From Methylobacterium sp. Leaf112 (lineage in GTDB: Bacteria > Pseudomonadota > Alphaproteobacteria > Rhizobiales > Beijerinckiaceae), in the NCBI RefSeq assembly GCF_001423295.1, contig NZ_LMNG01000003.1, forward strand, positions 65,664 through 129,663: DNA of 64,000 bases, in the 5' to 3' direction. Made by a program: the position numbers and the translations under genes. Position 1 is the first letter of the stretch, and every line of letters starts with the position of its first letter. A model generated the notes under the pieces. The model ran no database searches, was not told the DNA's origin, and saw only the letters and a program-made list of their open reading frames with translations. Shown here piece after piece: positions 1-9,110 of this stretch.

Positions 1-3000
1 CGCACCCTGCGTCTCGATGGTCCGGGCCAGGCCGGCGGCACGACCGGAAATCAGCGAATCCAGGGCGCCGAGGCGCTCGTCGAACACCGTCGCGAGGGCC
101 TGGGTCCGGGTATCCACCTGGAGGGTGAGGGCGCCGGAACGGCTCTCCACAACTCCATCGAGGCGGGCGAGGCCCTCGTCGAACAGGGCCGCGAGGGTGC
201 GGGTGCGCTCCTCGACCCGATCGGTGAGCGAACCGGCACTCTCACCGACCAGCCCGTCGAGGGCCTTCATGCGCTCGTCGAACAGTCCGACGAGAGCCTG
301 GGTGCGGGCATCGATCCGATCGGTCAGCGTCTCGGCGCGGCTGTCGACGAGACCGTCGAGGGCCGTGAGCATCTCGTCGAACAGGGCGCGCAGGCCCTGG
401 GTCCGGCTGTCGACGGCCTCGGCCAAGCGCGTGCCGCGTCCCTCGACCAGGTCGTCGAGATGTCCGAGGCGGGTGTCGAACAGCGTCGTCAGCGCCTGGG
501 TGCGCGCGTCGATCGCGTCGGTGACCTGGGCGCCGCGCCCGTCCACGATCTGGGCGAGGAGGTCGATCCGGTGATCGAACATGGCCGCCAAGCTGCGGGT
601 CCGGCCGTCCACGCTCTCCGCGAGGCCGCCGCTGCGGCGCTCCACGAGGGTGTCGAGCTCGCCGATCCGGGCGTCGAACAAGGCGGAGATGGACTGAACA
701 CGCCCATCAAGTGCCGTGGCAAAGCCGCCGGCATCCTGTGCGACCAGGGCGTTGATCTGCTCGATCCGGCCGTCGAACAGAGCAGCGAGCGCCTCCGTGC
801 GGGTATCGAGGGCCTGACCGATCTGGCGGCCGCGACCGTCCACGAGATCCGAGAGACCGCCGAGGTGCTCGTCGAACAGGCTCGCAAGGGCGCGGGTGCG
901 CTCGTCGAGAGCCTGGGACACCTGCGCGCCGCGTCCGTCCACCAGGGCATCGAGGCCGCTGAGACGCTCGTCCAGGAGCGTGGCCATGGTCTTCGTACGG
1001 GCGTCGATGGCGTCGGCGACCTGGGCGCCACGTCCTTCGACGATCTGTCCGAGGAGACCGATGCGGTGATCGAACAGCGCGGCGAGATCGCGGGCACGGC
1101 CGTCCACCGATTCGGCAAAGCCGCCGGTGCGGCGCTCGACCAGGCTGTCGAGCTCACCGATGCGGCTGTCGAACAGGTTGCCGAGGGCGGCGATGCGCTG
1201 CTCGACGGCCGCGATCAGGCTCGAGTCGTCCTGGTTCGCGATGGCGTTGAGCTGGCCGAGACGGGCGTCGAACGTCGTCGCGAGGGCCTGGGTGCGGGCC
1301 TCGACGGCATCGGCGAGGCCTGCGCCGCGCTGCTCCACGACCTCGTCCAGATGACCGATACGCTCGTCGAAAAGGGCCGCGATGGCCTGGGTCCGGGCAT
1401 CCACGGCGCCCGCGGCGCTGCCGAGGCTCGCCTCGATGGTCTCGACGAGGCGGCGGCCGCGCTGGTCGAGGTTGTCCTGCAAGGGCGCCAGGCGATCCTC
1501 GAAGCTCGTGCCGAGGACCTGGGCATGGCTGTCGAGAAGCGCGCGGATCTCGCCCGTGCGATCGTCGAGGAGCTGGTGGACCGTACGCACGCCCTCGTCG
1601 AGGAGCGAGCTGATGTCGAGGGTGCGCCCGTCGAGGGTGCGCCCGAGACGGTTTTCGCCTTCGCCGAGAAGCCGGTCCGCTTCCGCCACGACTTCGCGCA
1701 GGCGAGCGAGGATGGTCTCGCCGCGGGTCTCCAGGAGGGTGCCGAGGGCGTTGGTGCCGGAATCGAGGAGGCGGGCGAGCTCGGTGATGCGACCCCCGAG
1801 AGCTCCGAACACGGCACGGCCCTTCTCGTCGAGCTCGCTGCCCATGGCGGCGGTGCGCTCGTCGATAAGGCTGACGAGGTGATCGGTCCGCTCGGAGAAG
1901 GCGTCGCGGAGGCTCTGGGCCTGCTGGGACAGGGCCGCATTGGCTCCACCCGTGCGCTCGACGATCATGTCGACGAGTTCGCGGGTGCGGGCGGCGAGGT
2001 CTTCGTCCACGGCGCGGGTGCGGCTCTCGATGAGGCGGATCGCCTCCAGGGCCTGGGTGCCGAAGGCTTCGTCGATGAGGCGGCCGCGCTCTTCCAGTGT
2101 GGCGCTGATCACTTCGAGGCGGGTCAGAATGCCCGAATCGAAGCGCGTCGCGCCGTCATCGAGGCGCTGGACCAGTTCCCGGGTCTGGACGTCGAGGTGG
2201 CTGGTGATCTCGGTCGCGCGCGCGCCGAGGGTATCACCGAGGCTGAGGCTGCGGGCGGCGATGTCCTGCGCCATGGTATCGGCGCGGGCGTCGAGGGTCT
2301 CGACGAGGTCGCGTCCACCCTCGGTCATGATCCGCGCCATCTCGGCCGTGCGCAGGATCAAGGCTTCGTTGAGGGCGGTGGCACGCGAGCCGAGCTGGCC
2401 GTCGATATGGGTGATGAGGTGCGAGAAGGTCTCGCCGATCTCGGCGGTGCGCTTGATGCCGCGCTCCTCGAGGGCACCGAGCTGGGTCTCCACTGCCTCG
2501 CGGGCCTCCCGGGTGCGCTCGGCGATGGTCTCGGCCACGGCTTGGCCGCGAACGGAGATGATCCGGTCCATCTCCTCGAGCTGGCCGCCGACGCTCTGCG
2601 ATAGGGACGTCGTATCGCGGGCGATGCGCTCCGCAATGATGTCACCCCGCGCGATGGTGTCCTGAAGCGCGGCGAGGCGATCGGTGAAGACCGTTTCGAT
2701 GGCGTCGGCCCGAGCCTTCGTGGTCTCGTCGAAGCGCTCGCCCGATGCGCCGAGGGCCTCGCTGACCCGTGCGCTCTGGGCGGTGATGGCGAGGGTGATG
2801 TCGCGGCCGGCCAGGGTGAGTTGCGAATGGGCGTCGTGCGTGTGGGCGGCGATGAGCTCGCCGAGGGTTCGACCGTGGTTGCCGAAGGCGACTTCGACGT
2901 CGCGAACGCGGGCGTCGAGGCTGCCACCGATTCCCTGAGCGGCGCGATCGATGACGCCGGCGGCCTCGTCGGCGCGCGCGGCCAACTCGGCGTTGATTTC

Positions 3001-5670
3001 CTCGAGGGTCCGGCGCAGGGCCGCCACGGAGGCTTCGGTGCGGCCGGCGACGGTGTCACCGGTGCCCTCGGCGAGCTGGCCGAGCAGGGCGGCGGCCTGT
3101 TCTGTCCGGCTCGACAGCGCATTGGCATTGGCGGCGAGGCGGCGCTCGAAGATCTCGACGGCCTCCACGGTGCGGGCTTCGAGTTCGCCCGTGGCGCCGG
3201 CGGCGGAGCGGCGCAGGGATTGTGCGGCCTCGGCCGCGCAGGCGCCGAGCGCGACGGTGATCTCTTCGGCGCTGCGGCGCAGGGTCTCGGTCGCCTCCAG
3301 GGTCTGGGCCCCGAACTGACCATCGAGTGTCGCGGCGGTGGCTTGGAGTGCCGAAACCGTCTGACCGGTGCGGGCCTCCAGGGCGTGCCCGAGCTCGGCC
3401 AGGAGGCGCTCGACTTCGGCCGTCGCCGCGTGGGTCCGCTCGGTGATGAGACCGCCGGCCCGATCGCCGGCGAGGGCAAGGGCGCTCTCGAGGCTGCCAC
3501 CCTGAACGGTGACGGTGTCGTGCAGGCGCCCAGCCACGGCCTCGATCCGGGAGGCCAGGGCGCCGCCGCTCGCGTCGATTCCGGCCGCGAGGCCGTCGAC
3601 GGAACTGACGAAACGCTGGCGCAGGGTCTCGCTGCGGGCATCGAAGGCCTCGATCAGGCCATCGGTGCTCCGGTTGAGGCTCGCTTCGGCCTCACGACCA
3701 CGCGTCTCGATGAGTTCGGCGACGCCGACGCCCTGGACCGCCAGGGTTTCGTGCAGGCGTCCCGTCACCGTCTCGATGCGCTCGGCGAGTGCGCCGCCGC
3801 GCGCGTCGATGTCGCCGGTGATGCCTTCGACCGCGCGAGCCAGGCTGTCGCGCACGGATCCGGCGCGGGAATCGAGGGTTTCGATGAGGCCGCTGGCCGT
3901 CAGGGCGAACCCGGCCTGGGCATCGCGGCCGCGGGCCTCGATGAGGTCCGCGATGCCGGTGCCCTGGACCGCCAGGGTCTCTCGCAGCCGACCCGTGACC
4001 GTATCGATGCGCTCCGCCAGAGCGCCGCCGTTGCGGTCGACGAGGGCGGTCGCCTCCTCGATGGAACGAACCAGGCCGTCGCGCAGGGCGTCGGCCCGCG
4101 CTCCGAACGTCTCGATGACGCCGCCGGTCGCCTGGGCCAGACGCTCCTCGGCCTCACGGCCGCGCGCCAGGATGGCATCGGACACGCCATCGCCGATGGT
4201 CGCGATGTCCCGGGTCAGGGTCGAGCCCGTGGCGGCGAAGTGTGCGCGCAAGGCGTCGCCGGTCTCGGCGAAGCGGGCGGTGATCTCACCGCCGGTGGTG
4301 GAGAACTGAGCGGTCAGCTCACCGCCGCGCGCCAGGAAGGCGCTCTCGAGCCCGCGGGCGGATTCCTCGAAGGTCCTGCGGACCTCGCTGCCCTCGCGGT
4401 TCAGGGTTTCGATCACCTCGGCGCCGGTCTGGGCGAGGGTGCGTGCGACGTCGCCGGCGTTGGTGGCCAGCGTCGTGGTGAGGAGCCCGCCGGTGCGCTC
4501 GAAGGCGCGGGTCACTTCCTCGGCTCGGCTCTCCAGGGATTGGGTCAGCGTGTTGCCGACATCCGTCAGGCTGCCGCGCACGCCTTCGCTGGTGGCGGCG
4601 AGGCGTTGGACGAGGTCGTCGCCCCGATCGGTCACGAGACCGACGACGCGGTCTCCGGCCAGGGCGAGCGCCGACGTGATGGCGTCGCCGCGGTCGCCGA
4701 GTGCCGTGGTGATGGCGTGCCCGCGCGCATCGAGGGCGCCGGTGACGCGCTCGCCGGCGCCGGTGACGGCGGCGACGATGCGCTCTGCGGCCCCGTCGAG
4801 TTCCTGCGTCAGGTTCTGGTGCGAGCCCGTGATGGCTCCGCGGACGCGCTCTGCGTTGGCGACGATGGATTCGCGCTGGGCGACGAGCTCGTCGACCAGG
4901 GACCGGATGCGGATCTCGTTCTCCGAGTACGCACGCTCCAGGGTGGCGATCTCGCCACGCACCAGGGTCTCGAGTTCGCCGGCGCGGGCGAGCGCCCGCT
5001 CGACACCGTCGCCCACGGCCGCCACTTCGCGGCGAACGGTCTGCGACATGGTCAGCACGGCGTCGGTCGAGAAGTTCTCCGGCTCGGCCAGGCGAATGGC
5101 GACTTCACCCACGGCGCGAGCGACGAGACGCATCTCCTGCGCCCGCACGGCCAGCATCGCCATGATCGAGAACAAGACCACGGGTCCGACGAGGGCGGTG
5201 GCCGCCACCGCCGACTGGAGCGCCGTGAGGCCCTGCGCGTAGGTCTTCAGATCACCGCCGGATTGGATCCAAGCCAGGGCGAGAAGGCTCGCGAACCACA
5301 CGGCCGATGCGACGGCCGCGACGACGTAGGGCATCGGAGAAGGCCGAACCCGCAGGGTCTGCTGCAGGATGCCGATGTTCTGGCGATCGTCGTTGGCGAC
5401 CAGCGAGCGGTCCGGGGGCAGCAGTCCACCTTCGCGGCGCGGGCGGGCGCGGTCCGGCGGCGGAAGGTCGGACGCCAGAGGCTCGTCGAGGCGGGGCGGG
5501 CGGTTACGTCCGCTCGGATCGAGGAGCGGATCGCCGTCACCGACGTCGGGCAGGCGCGGTTCGACGCGGTTCTCGGACGCGTCGGGCGTGAGCATGTCCA
5601 AGTTGAGGGCCTGCTCGATCGCGGACAGGGCTGCCTCCGCCGGATCCTTGAGCTTCTTTTCCGTGGCCAT
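1..5670 (-). CDS. Giant membrane-anchored coiled-coil repeat protein (apolipoprotein A1/A4/E-like), partial
   Basis: One reading frame is open from an ATG at 5670 (MATEKKLKDPAEAALSAIEQ) to the left edge, 1890 codons with no stop met; the C terminus lies outside the window. About 110 charged, proline-rich residues come first, then two hydrophobic segments (about 112-135 and 155-176), then a long helical region with few prolines or cysteines. Beyond about residue 1300 the sequence falls into 33-residue repeats (3 x 11) of the form LDxLVxxRGxxxxxAxxxRT followed by xxLAxLFDxRLGx. Eleven-residue amphipathic periodicity is the hallmark of apolipoprotein-like domains, and proteins of this kind are annotated in Methylobacterium. 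Function is unknown; an inner-membrane protein with a long rod is inferred. The plus strand across the gene is also open, but only as an antisense mirror of the repeat. Confidence 0.88.
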   Translation of the reverse strand, partial: MATEKKLKDPAEAALSAIEQALNLDMLTPDASENRVEPRLPDVGDGDPLLDPSGRNRPPRLDEPLASDLPPPDRARPRREGGLLPPDRSLVANDDRQNIGILQQTLRVRPSPMPYVVAAVASAVWFASLLALAWIQSGGDLKTYAQGLTALQSAVAATALVGPVVLFSIMAMLAVRAQEMRLVARAVGEVAIRLAEPENFSTDAVLTMSQTVRREVAAVGDGVERALARAGELETLVRGEIATLERAYSENEIRIRSLVDELVAQRESIVANAERVRGAITGSHQNLTQELDGAAERIVAAVTGAGERVTGALDARGHAITTALGDRGDAITSALALAGDRVVGLVTDRGDDLVQRLAATSEGVRGSLTDVGNTLTQSLESRAEEVTRAFERTGGLLTTTLATNAGDVARTLAQTGAEVIETLNREGSEVRRTFEESARGLESAFLARGGELTAQFSTTGGEITARFAETGDALRAHFAATGSTLTRDIATIGDGVSDAILARGREAEERLAQATGGVIETFGARADALRDGLVRSIEEATALVDRNGGALAERIDTVTGRLRETLAVQGTGIADLIEARGRDAQAGFALTASGLIETLDSRAGSVRDSLARAVEGITGDIDARGGALAERIETVTGRLHETLAVQGVGVAELIETRGREAEASLNRSTDGLIEAFDARSETLRQRFVSSVDGLAAGIDASGGALASRIEAVAGRLHDTVTVQGGSLESALALAGDRAGGLITERTHAATAEVERLLAELGHALEARTGQTVSALQATAATLDGQFGAQTLEATETLRRSAEEITVALGACAAEAAQSLRRSAAGATGELEARTVEAVEIFERRLAANANALSSRTEQAAALLGQLAEGTGDTVAGRTEASVAALRRTLEEINAELAARADEAAGVIDRAAQGIGGSLDARVRDVEVAFGNHGRTLGELIAAHTHDAHSQLTLAGRDITLAITAQSARVSEALGASGERFDETTKARADAIETVFTDRLAALQDTIARGDIIAERIARDTTSLSQSVGGQLEEMDRIISVRGQAVAETIAERTREAREAVETQLGALEERGIKRTAEIGETFSHLITHIDGQLGSRATALNEALILRTAEMARIMTEGGRDLVETLDARADTMAQDIAARSLSLGDTLGARATEITSHLDVQTRELVQRLDDGATRFDSGILTRLEVISATLEERGRLIDEAFGTQALEAIRLIESRTRAVDEDLAARTRELVDMIVERTGGANAALSQQAQSLRDAFSERTDHLVSLIDERTAAMGSELDEKGRAVFGALGGRITELARLLDSGTNALGTLLETRGETILARLREVVAEADRLLGEGENRLGRTLDGRTLDISSLLDEGVRTVHQLLDDRTGEIRALLDSHAQVLGTSFEDRLAPLQDNLDQRGRRLVETIEASLGSAAGAVDARTQAIAALFDERIGHLDEVVEQRGAGLADAVEARTQALATTFDARLGQLNAIANQDDSSLIAAVEQRIAALGNLFDSRIGELDSLVERRTGGFAESVDGRARDLAALFDHRIGLLGQIVEGRGAQVADAIDARTKTMATLLDERLSGLDALVDGRGAQVSQALDERTRALASLFDEHLGGLSDLVDGRGRQIGQALDTRTEALAALFDGRIEQINALVAQDAGGFATALDGRVQSISALFDARIGELDTLVERRSGGLAESVDGRTRSLAAMFDHRIDLLAQIVDGRGAQVTDAIDARTQALTTLFDTRLGHLDDLVEGRGTRLAEAVDSRTQGLRALFDEMLTALDGLVDSRAETLTDRIDARTQALVGLFDERMKALDGLVGESAGSLTDRVEERTRTLAALFDEGLARLDGVVESRSGALTLQVDTRTQALATVFDERLGALDSLISGRAAGLARTIETQGA

Positions 5671-5950
5671 GCAACGCCTCGTTACCCGTATTCTCCCGCG
5701 TCGGCCGCACCCGGCGAAGGAGACACTTTTACCAATTTATCAAACGAACTTTAGACACCGGCACCGGGGGCCGATACCCGACCGCCTGCGTCCGCCGCAA
5801 AAACCTTAACGGAATGGTTACCAAGCCCGGGGGCCGGCTTCCCGCCGTCGGCTTTATCCATGGGCCCGCAATGCTTAAACGCAAACCAAACCCGCTTCCG
5901 CGCCTGTGGATAGGGAAGCCCGGCCATCGCCGCCGCAGACGAATCGAAAA

Positions 5951-6268
5951 GTGCCCGTGCCGCCCATCGATCACGATCACCTCACCCGGCAGACGTTCGG
6001 CGACGCGGAACTCGCCCGTGAACTCCTGATGCTGTTCGCCGGTCAGTGTCACCGCCTCCTGCCGGAGATCGGCGATCCGGCCCGCACACGGGCCGAGCGC
6101 GCGGACCTCGCCCACACCCTGAAGGGTTCGGCCCTCGGCATCGGCGCCGTCTCCGTGGCGGCGGCGAGCGCGATGGTCGAGGATGCGTTGCGGAGCGACG
6201 GCGATCCGGCACTGGCGCCCCTGGCCGGAGCCGTCGCCGCGGCCCTGCGGGCGATCGCCGAGGTGTGA
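5951..6268 (+). CDS. Small Hpt (histidine phosphotransfer) domain protein
   Basis: A 105-residue protein from GTG 5951 (MPVPPIDHDHLTRQTFGD). It is essentially one Hpt four-helix bundle: the phospho-accepting histidine is H55 in AHTLKGSALGIGA, the signature of phosphorelay Hpt proteins. An upstream ATG at 5906 would add 15 low-quality residues, so the GTG is preferred. Hpt proteins shuttle phosphate between response regulators and hybrid histidine kinases; no partner kinase is visible here. It is divergent from the giant repeat protein, with about 280 bp between the starts. Confidence 0.8.
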   Translation: MPVPPIDHDHLTRQTFGDAELARELLMLFAGQCHRLLPEIGDPARTRAERADLAHTLKGSALGIGAVSVAAASAMVEDALRSDGDPALAPLAGAVAAALRAIAEV

Positions 6269-6464
6269 GCCGAGCGAACCCGCCGCAGTGTCCGGCATGG
6301 AACGGCGCGGCGTGTCCCGCGTAAGCGAAAGGTCGCCGGTGCCAGCGAAGGAATGATCGCCGGGCGTCGGCGAACGCTTGCATTCCGAGGCCTGCCCCTT
6401 CAAGGCAGACCTCGCGCCGCACAACCGACCACACACGCGTTGTACGAGCCCGGAGCCCCAATCG

Positions 6465-6785
6465 ATGCCCAAGATCACCTACGTCGACCATGCCGGCACG
6501 GCCCGGACCGTGGAAGCCGACGTGGGATCGACCGTGATGGAAGCGGCGATCCGAAACAACGTGCCGGGGATCGACGCGGAATGCGGCGGCGCCTGCGCGT
6601 GCGCCACCTGCCACGTCTACGTCGACGGCGAATGGGCCGCCATCGTCGGGCCGGCAGAGGACATGGAGCAGGACATGCTCGATTTCGCCTCGGACGTGCG
6701 TGCGACCTCGCGCCTGTGCTGCCAGATCCGGATCAAGCCGGAACTCGACGGCCTCACGGTGACGACGCCGGCGCGTCAGGGCTGA
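6465..6785 (+). CDS. [2Fe-2S] ferredoxin, adrenodoxin type
   Basis: A 106-residue protein starting MPKITYVDHAGTARTVE. Four cysteines fit the adrenodoxin/vertebrate-type pattern C-x5-C-x2-C-x36-C: C40, C46, C49 and C86; C44 and C85 are extra. Proteins of this class (FdVI/Fdx) pass electrons one at a time to P450s, Fe-S assembly or ring hydroxylases. It stands alone, and the P450 operon 5 kb away has its own ferredoxin of another type, so a general or Fe-S assembly role is as likely. Its 3' end overlaps the convergent VOC gene by 32 bp. Confidence 0.9.
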   Translation: MPKITYVDHAGTARTVEADVGSTVMEAAIRNNVPGIDAECGGACACATCHVYVDGEWAAIVGPAEDMEQDMLDFASDVRATSRLCCQIRIKPELDGLTVTTPARQG

Positions 6786-7227
6786 ACGAGGGGCCGATCG
6801 TCCGGACCCCGAGGGTTTCGCACAGACGCACGAGATAACCGTCGGGGTCCTGAACCAAGACCTGACGGAGGCCCGCCTCGACGTCGCCGACCCGGTACCA
6901 GGCGTCATGGACGTCCCGGAACAGCGGCCAGTCCTGAGCCGCCAGCCGTTCGAGCACGGGGACGAGGACCGCGACGGTGATCTGTAGGTTGAGGCCTCGG
7001 CCGAGCGGTCGCTTCAGGTCGCCGACCGACCAGTTGCCGTTGACCCGGTTGAGCATGACCTGGGCACCCTCCCGTTCCAGGTAGGCGAACCCATCCTCCG
7101 GCCTCGCATAGACAACGGAAAAGTCGAGGGCGTCGCACCAGAATGCGAGGCTCCGCCCGAGGTCGAAAACGTCGAGTTCCGGGACCAGTGCGGCGAACCC
7201 GCCGTGGGGAAGGCGATCGCGGGTCAA
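6754..7227 (-). CDS. VOC / bleomycin-resistance-like protein
   Basis: A 157-residue protein of the vicinal oxygen chelate fold. It shows the usual start (ALVPELDVFDLGRSLAFW), the central LGRGLNLQI strand and the C-terminal motif QDPDGYLVRL, whose context matches bleomycin-resistance/glyoxalase-like proteins. The inferred start is a TTG at 7227 that overlaps the stop of the upstream VWA gene (4-bp TTGA overlap), pointing to translational coupling. Binding of a small drug or metabolite is inferred; no substrate can be named. Confidence 0.8.
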   Translation of the reverse strand: MTRDRLPHGGFAALVPELDVFDLGRSLAFWCDALDFSVVYARPEDGFAYLEREGAQVMLNRVNGNWSVGDLKRPLGRGLNLQITVAVLVPVLERLAAQDWPLFRDVHDAWYRVGDVEAGLRQVLVQDPDGYLVRLCETLGVRTIGPSFSPDAPASSP

Positions 7228-8399
7228 CGCACCAGTTCGCGCATGGCGGCGTCGATCCCCTCAAGGTTCAGCGGGTACATGCGCCCGCCGAGGATCCGGC
7301 GGATCATGGTGATGGACTGAGTGTGGCCCCAATGTTCCGCGGGCACCGGATTCAGCCACACCGCCTTCGGAAACCGGTCCAGCAGTCGCCCGAGCCAGAC
7401 CTCTCCGGATTCGTCGTTCCAGTGCTCCACGGAGCCACCCGGCGTCGCGATCTCATAGGGGCTCATGGAAGCGTCGCCGACGATCACAACCCGGTAATCC
7501 GCCGGATAGGTCCGCAGCACTTCGAGCAGCGGCAGGGTCTCGTCGTGGCGGCGGCGGTTGTCCTTCCATACCCGCTCGTAGGGACAATTGTGGAAGTAGT
7601 AGTGCTCCACGTGCTTGAACTCGGACCGGGCCGCCGAGAACAGTTCTTCGGCCAGACCGATATGCCAATCCATCGACCCACCGACGTCGAGGAAGAGCAG
7701 CACCTTCACGGCGTTGCGCCGCTCGGGCCGCAACTTCACATCGAGATAGCCCTTGGCGGCCGTCTCCCGGATCGTGCCGTCGAGATCGAGTTCCTCCGCC
7801 GCCCCGGTGCGGGCGAAGCGCCGGAGACGCCGTAGGGCCACCCGCATGTTGCGGGTGCCGAGTTCGACGCCGTCGTCGAGGTCGCGGAACTCGCGCTTGT
7901 CCCAGACCTTGACCGCGCGAAAGTTGCGGTTGCCGTCCTGGCCGATGCGGATGCCTTCCGGATTGTAGCCATAGGCGCCGAACGGCGAGGTCCCGCCGGT
8001 GCCGATCCATTTCGAGCCGCCCTGGTGACGTTCCTTCTGCTCGGCGAGGCGCTGCTTCAGGGTTTCGAAGAGCTTGTCCCAGCCGAGTGCCTTCAACTCG
8101 GCTTTCTCGTCGTCGGTGAGGTATTTCTCCGCGAGCTTGCGCAGCCATTCCTCCGGAATCGTGGAGGGCTCCGTCGCGGCGCCTACGGTCTCCAGCCCTT
8201 GGAAGACCGTGCCGAACACCCGGTCGAACCGATCGAGATGGCGTTCGTCTTTCACAAGGGCCGTCCGGGCCAGCAGGTAGAACGCGTCCACCCGCTTCTC
8301 CGCGAGATCGCGGTCGAGGGCCTCCAGGAGGGTGAGGAATTCCCGTAAGGTGACAGGAACCTTGGCCTCGCGCAGGGCGGTGAAGAACTGGAGCAGCAT
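7224..8399 (-). CDS. VWA domain-containing protein (CoxE-like)
   Basis: A 391-residue protein from MLLQFFTALREAKVPVTLRE (an in-frame ATG six codons upstream, 8417, is possible). The C-terminal half is a von Willebrand A domain with the MIDAS motif in LLFLDVGGSMDWHI (DxGxS). The N-terminal half has the charged helical region of CoxE-like proteins, which often work with MoxR-type AAA+ ATPases in metal-cofactor or complex maturation. No MoxR partner is adjacent, so this is an orphan copy. It is coupled to the downstream VOC gene by a 4-bp overlap. Confidence 0.85.
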   Translation of the reverse strand: MLLQFFTALREAKVPVTLREFLTLLEALDRDLAEKRVDAFYLLARTALVKDERHLDRFDRVFGTVFQGLETVGAATEPSTIPEEWLRKLAEKYLTDDEKAELKALGWDKLFETLKQRLAEQKERHQGGSKWIGTGGTSPFGAYGYNPEGIRIGQDGNRNFRAVKVWDKREFRDLDDGVELGTRNMRVALRRLRRFARTGAAEELDLDGTIRETAAKGYLDVKLRPERRNAVKVLLFLDVGGSMDWHIGLAEELFSAARSEFKHVEHYYFHNCPYERVWKDNRRRHDETLPLLEVLRTYPADYRVVIVGDASMSPYEIATPGGSVEHWNDESGEVWLGRLLDRFPKAVWLNPVPAEHWGHTQSITMIRRILGGRMYPLNLEGIDAAMRELVR

Positions 8400-8671
8400 G
8401 CCGCGACAACGCGGCAAGGCCTGGTTCGGGTCAAGGCTTGGTGCGGGTCAAGGCTCGGTTCCGGTCGAACGAATTGTCGGCGGCGCGCGGCATCCACAGC
8501 CGGCCGAGAAGTATGGGTAGAACCAGCGATTTCTGTGGGTAACCCGGACCTGGCCCCATGCAGTGGGACATGTCGCGTCACAGGAACGGAACACTTGCCC
8601 TGCAGCATCGCGGATGAGTTCGGACACGGTGTCGGAGCGAAACTTCCACGGCTCCATCGAGGGTGACCGCC

Positions 8672-9106
8672 ATGGCACTCGTCCTGCACTCCCTCGGCGA
8701 TTTCAAGCGCTTCCTCGCCGAGCCCGGCGCGACCATTCAGGTCGTGCGCAACACCTTCATGGACCGTCAGGGCCCCGCCCTGCGGGAGGCCTATCGTCAG
8801 AAGGGGATGTACGCGCCGCGCACGGTCCAGGCCCTGTCGAAGAAGGCGGCGGTGTTCGGGGTACAAGGGCACCCGACGACGATCTGGCTCTATTGGGATC
8901 GGGGCACCCGTCACTGGCGCTTCTCCGACGACACGGTGGCGATCCCCCTCCACACCGGCCTTGGTCCGCCCGACGAGATCGTCTATCGCTGCGGATACAC
9001 TTCGGACGACGATGCGTCCGACCCGCCGGCCGAACACGATCCGGCGCATCAAGCCCCGACACCGGTGCCGACGATGCCCGACCAGGGTCAGGGACAACTC
9101 CTCTGA
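8672..9106 (+). CDS. Conserved-looking hypothetical protein
   Basis: A 144-residue protein from ATG 8672 (MALVLHSLGDFKRFLAEPG), preceded by a GAGGGTGA ribosome-binding site. It has no signal peptide or membrane segment. The centre (residues about 25-110) has the composition of a folded domain, with many aromatic residues (TIWLYWDRGTRHWRF); the last 35 residues are a proline- and acid-rich tail that looks disordered. I do not recognise the family. It is convergent with the TonB-dependent receptor gene, 4 bp away. Confidence 0.65.
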   Translation: MALVLHSLGDFKRFLAEPGATIQVVRNTFMDRQGPALREAYRQKGMYAPRTVQALSKKAAVFGVQGHPTTIWLYWDRGTRHWRFSDDTVAIPLHTGLGPPDEIVYRCGYTSDDDASDPPAEHDPAHQAPTPVPTMPDQGQGQLL

Positions 9107-9110
9107 TCGA

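Noticed and set aside
460..2604. 714-codon plus-strand frame
   Set aside because: Exact antisense codon register of the giant repeat gene; GC-rich repeats keep it open and it has no family features.
2821..5754. 977-codon plus-strand frame
   Set aside because: Same reason: mirror of the repeat gene, reading past that gene's own start.
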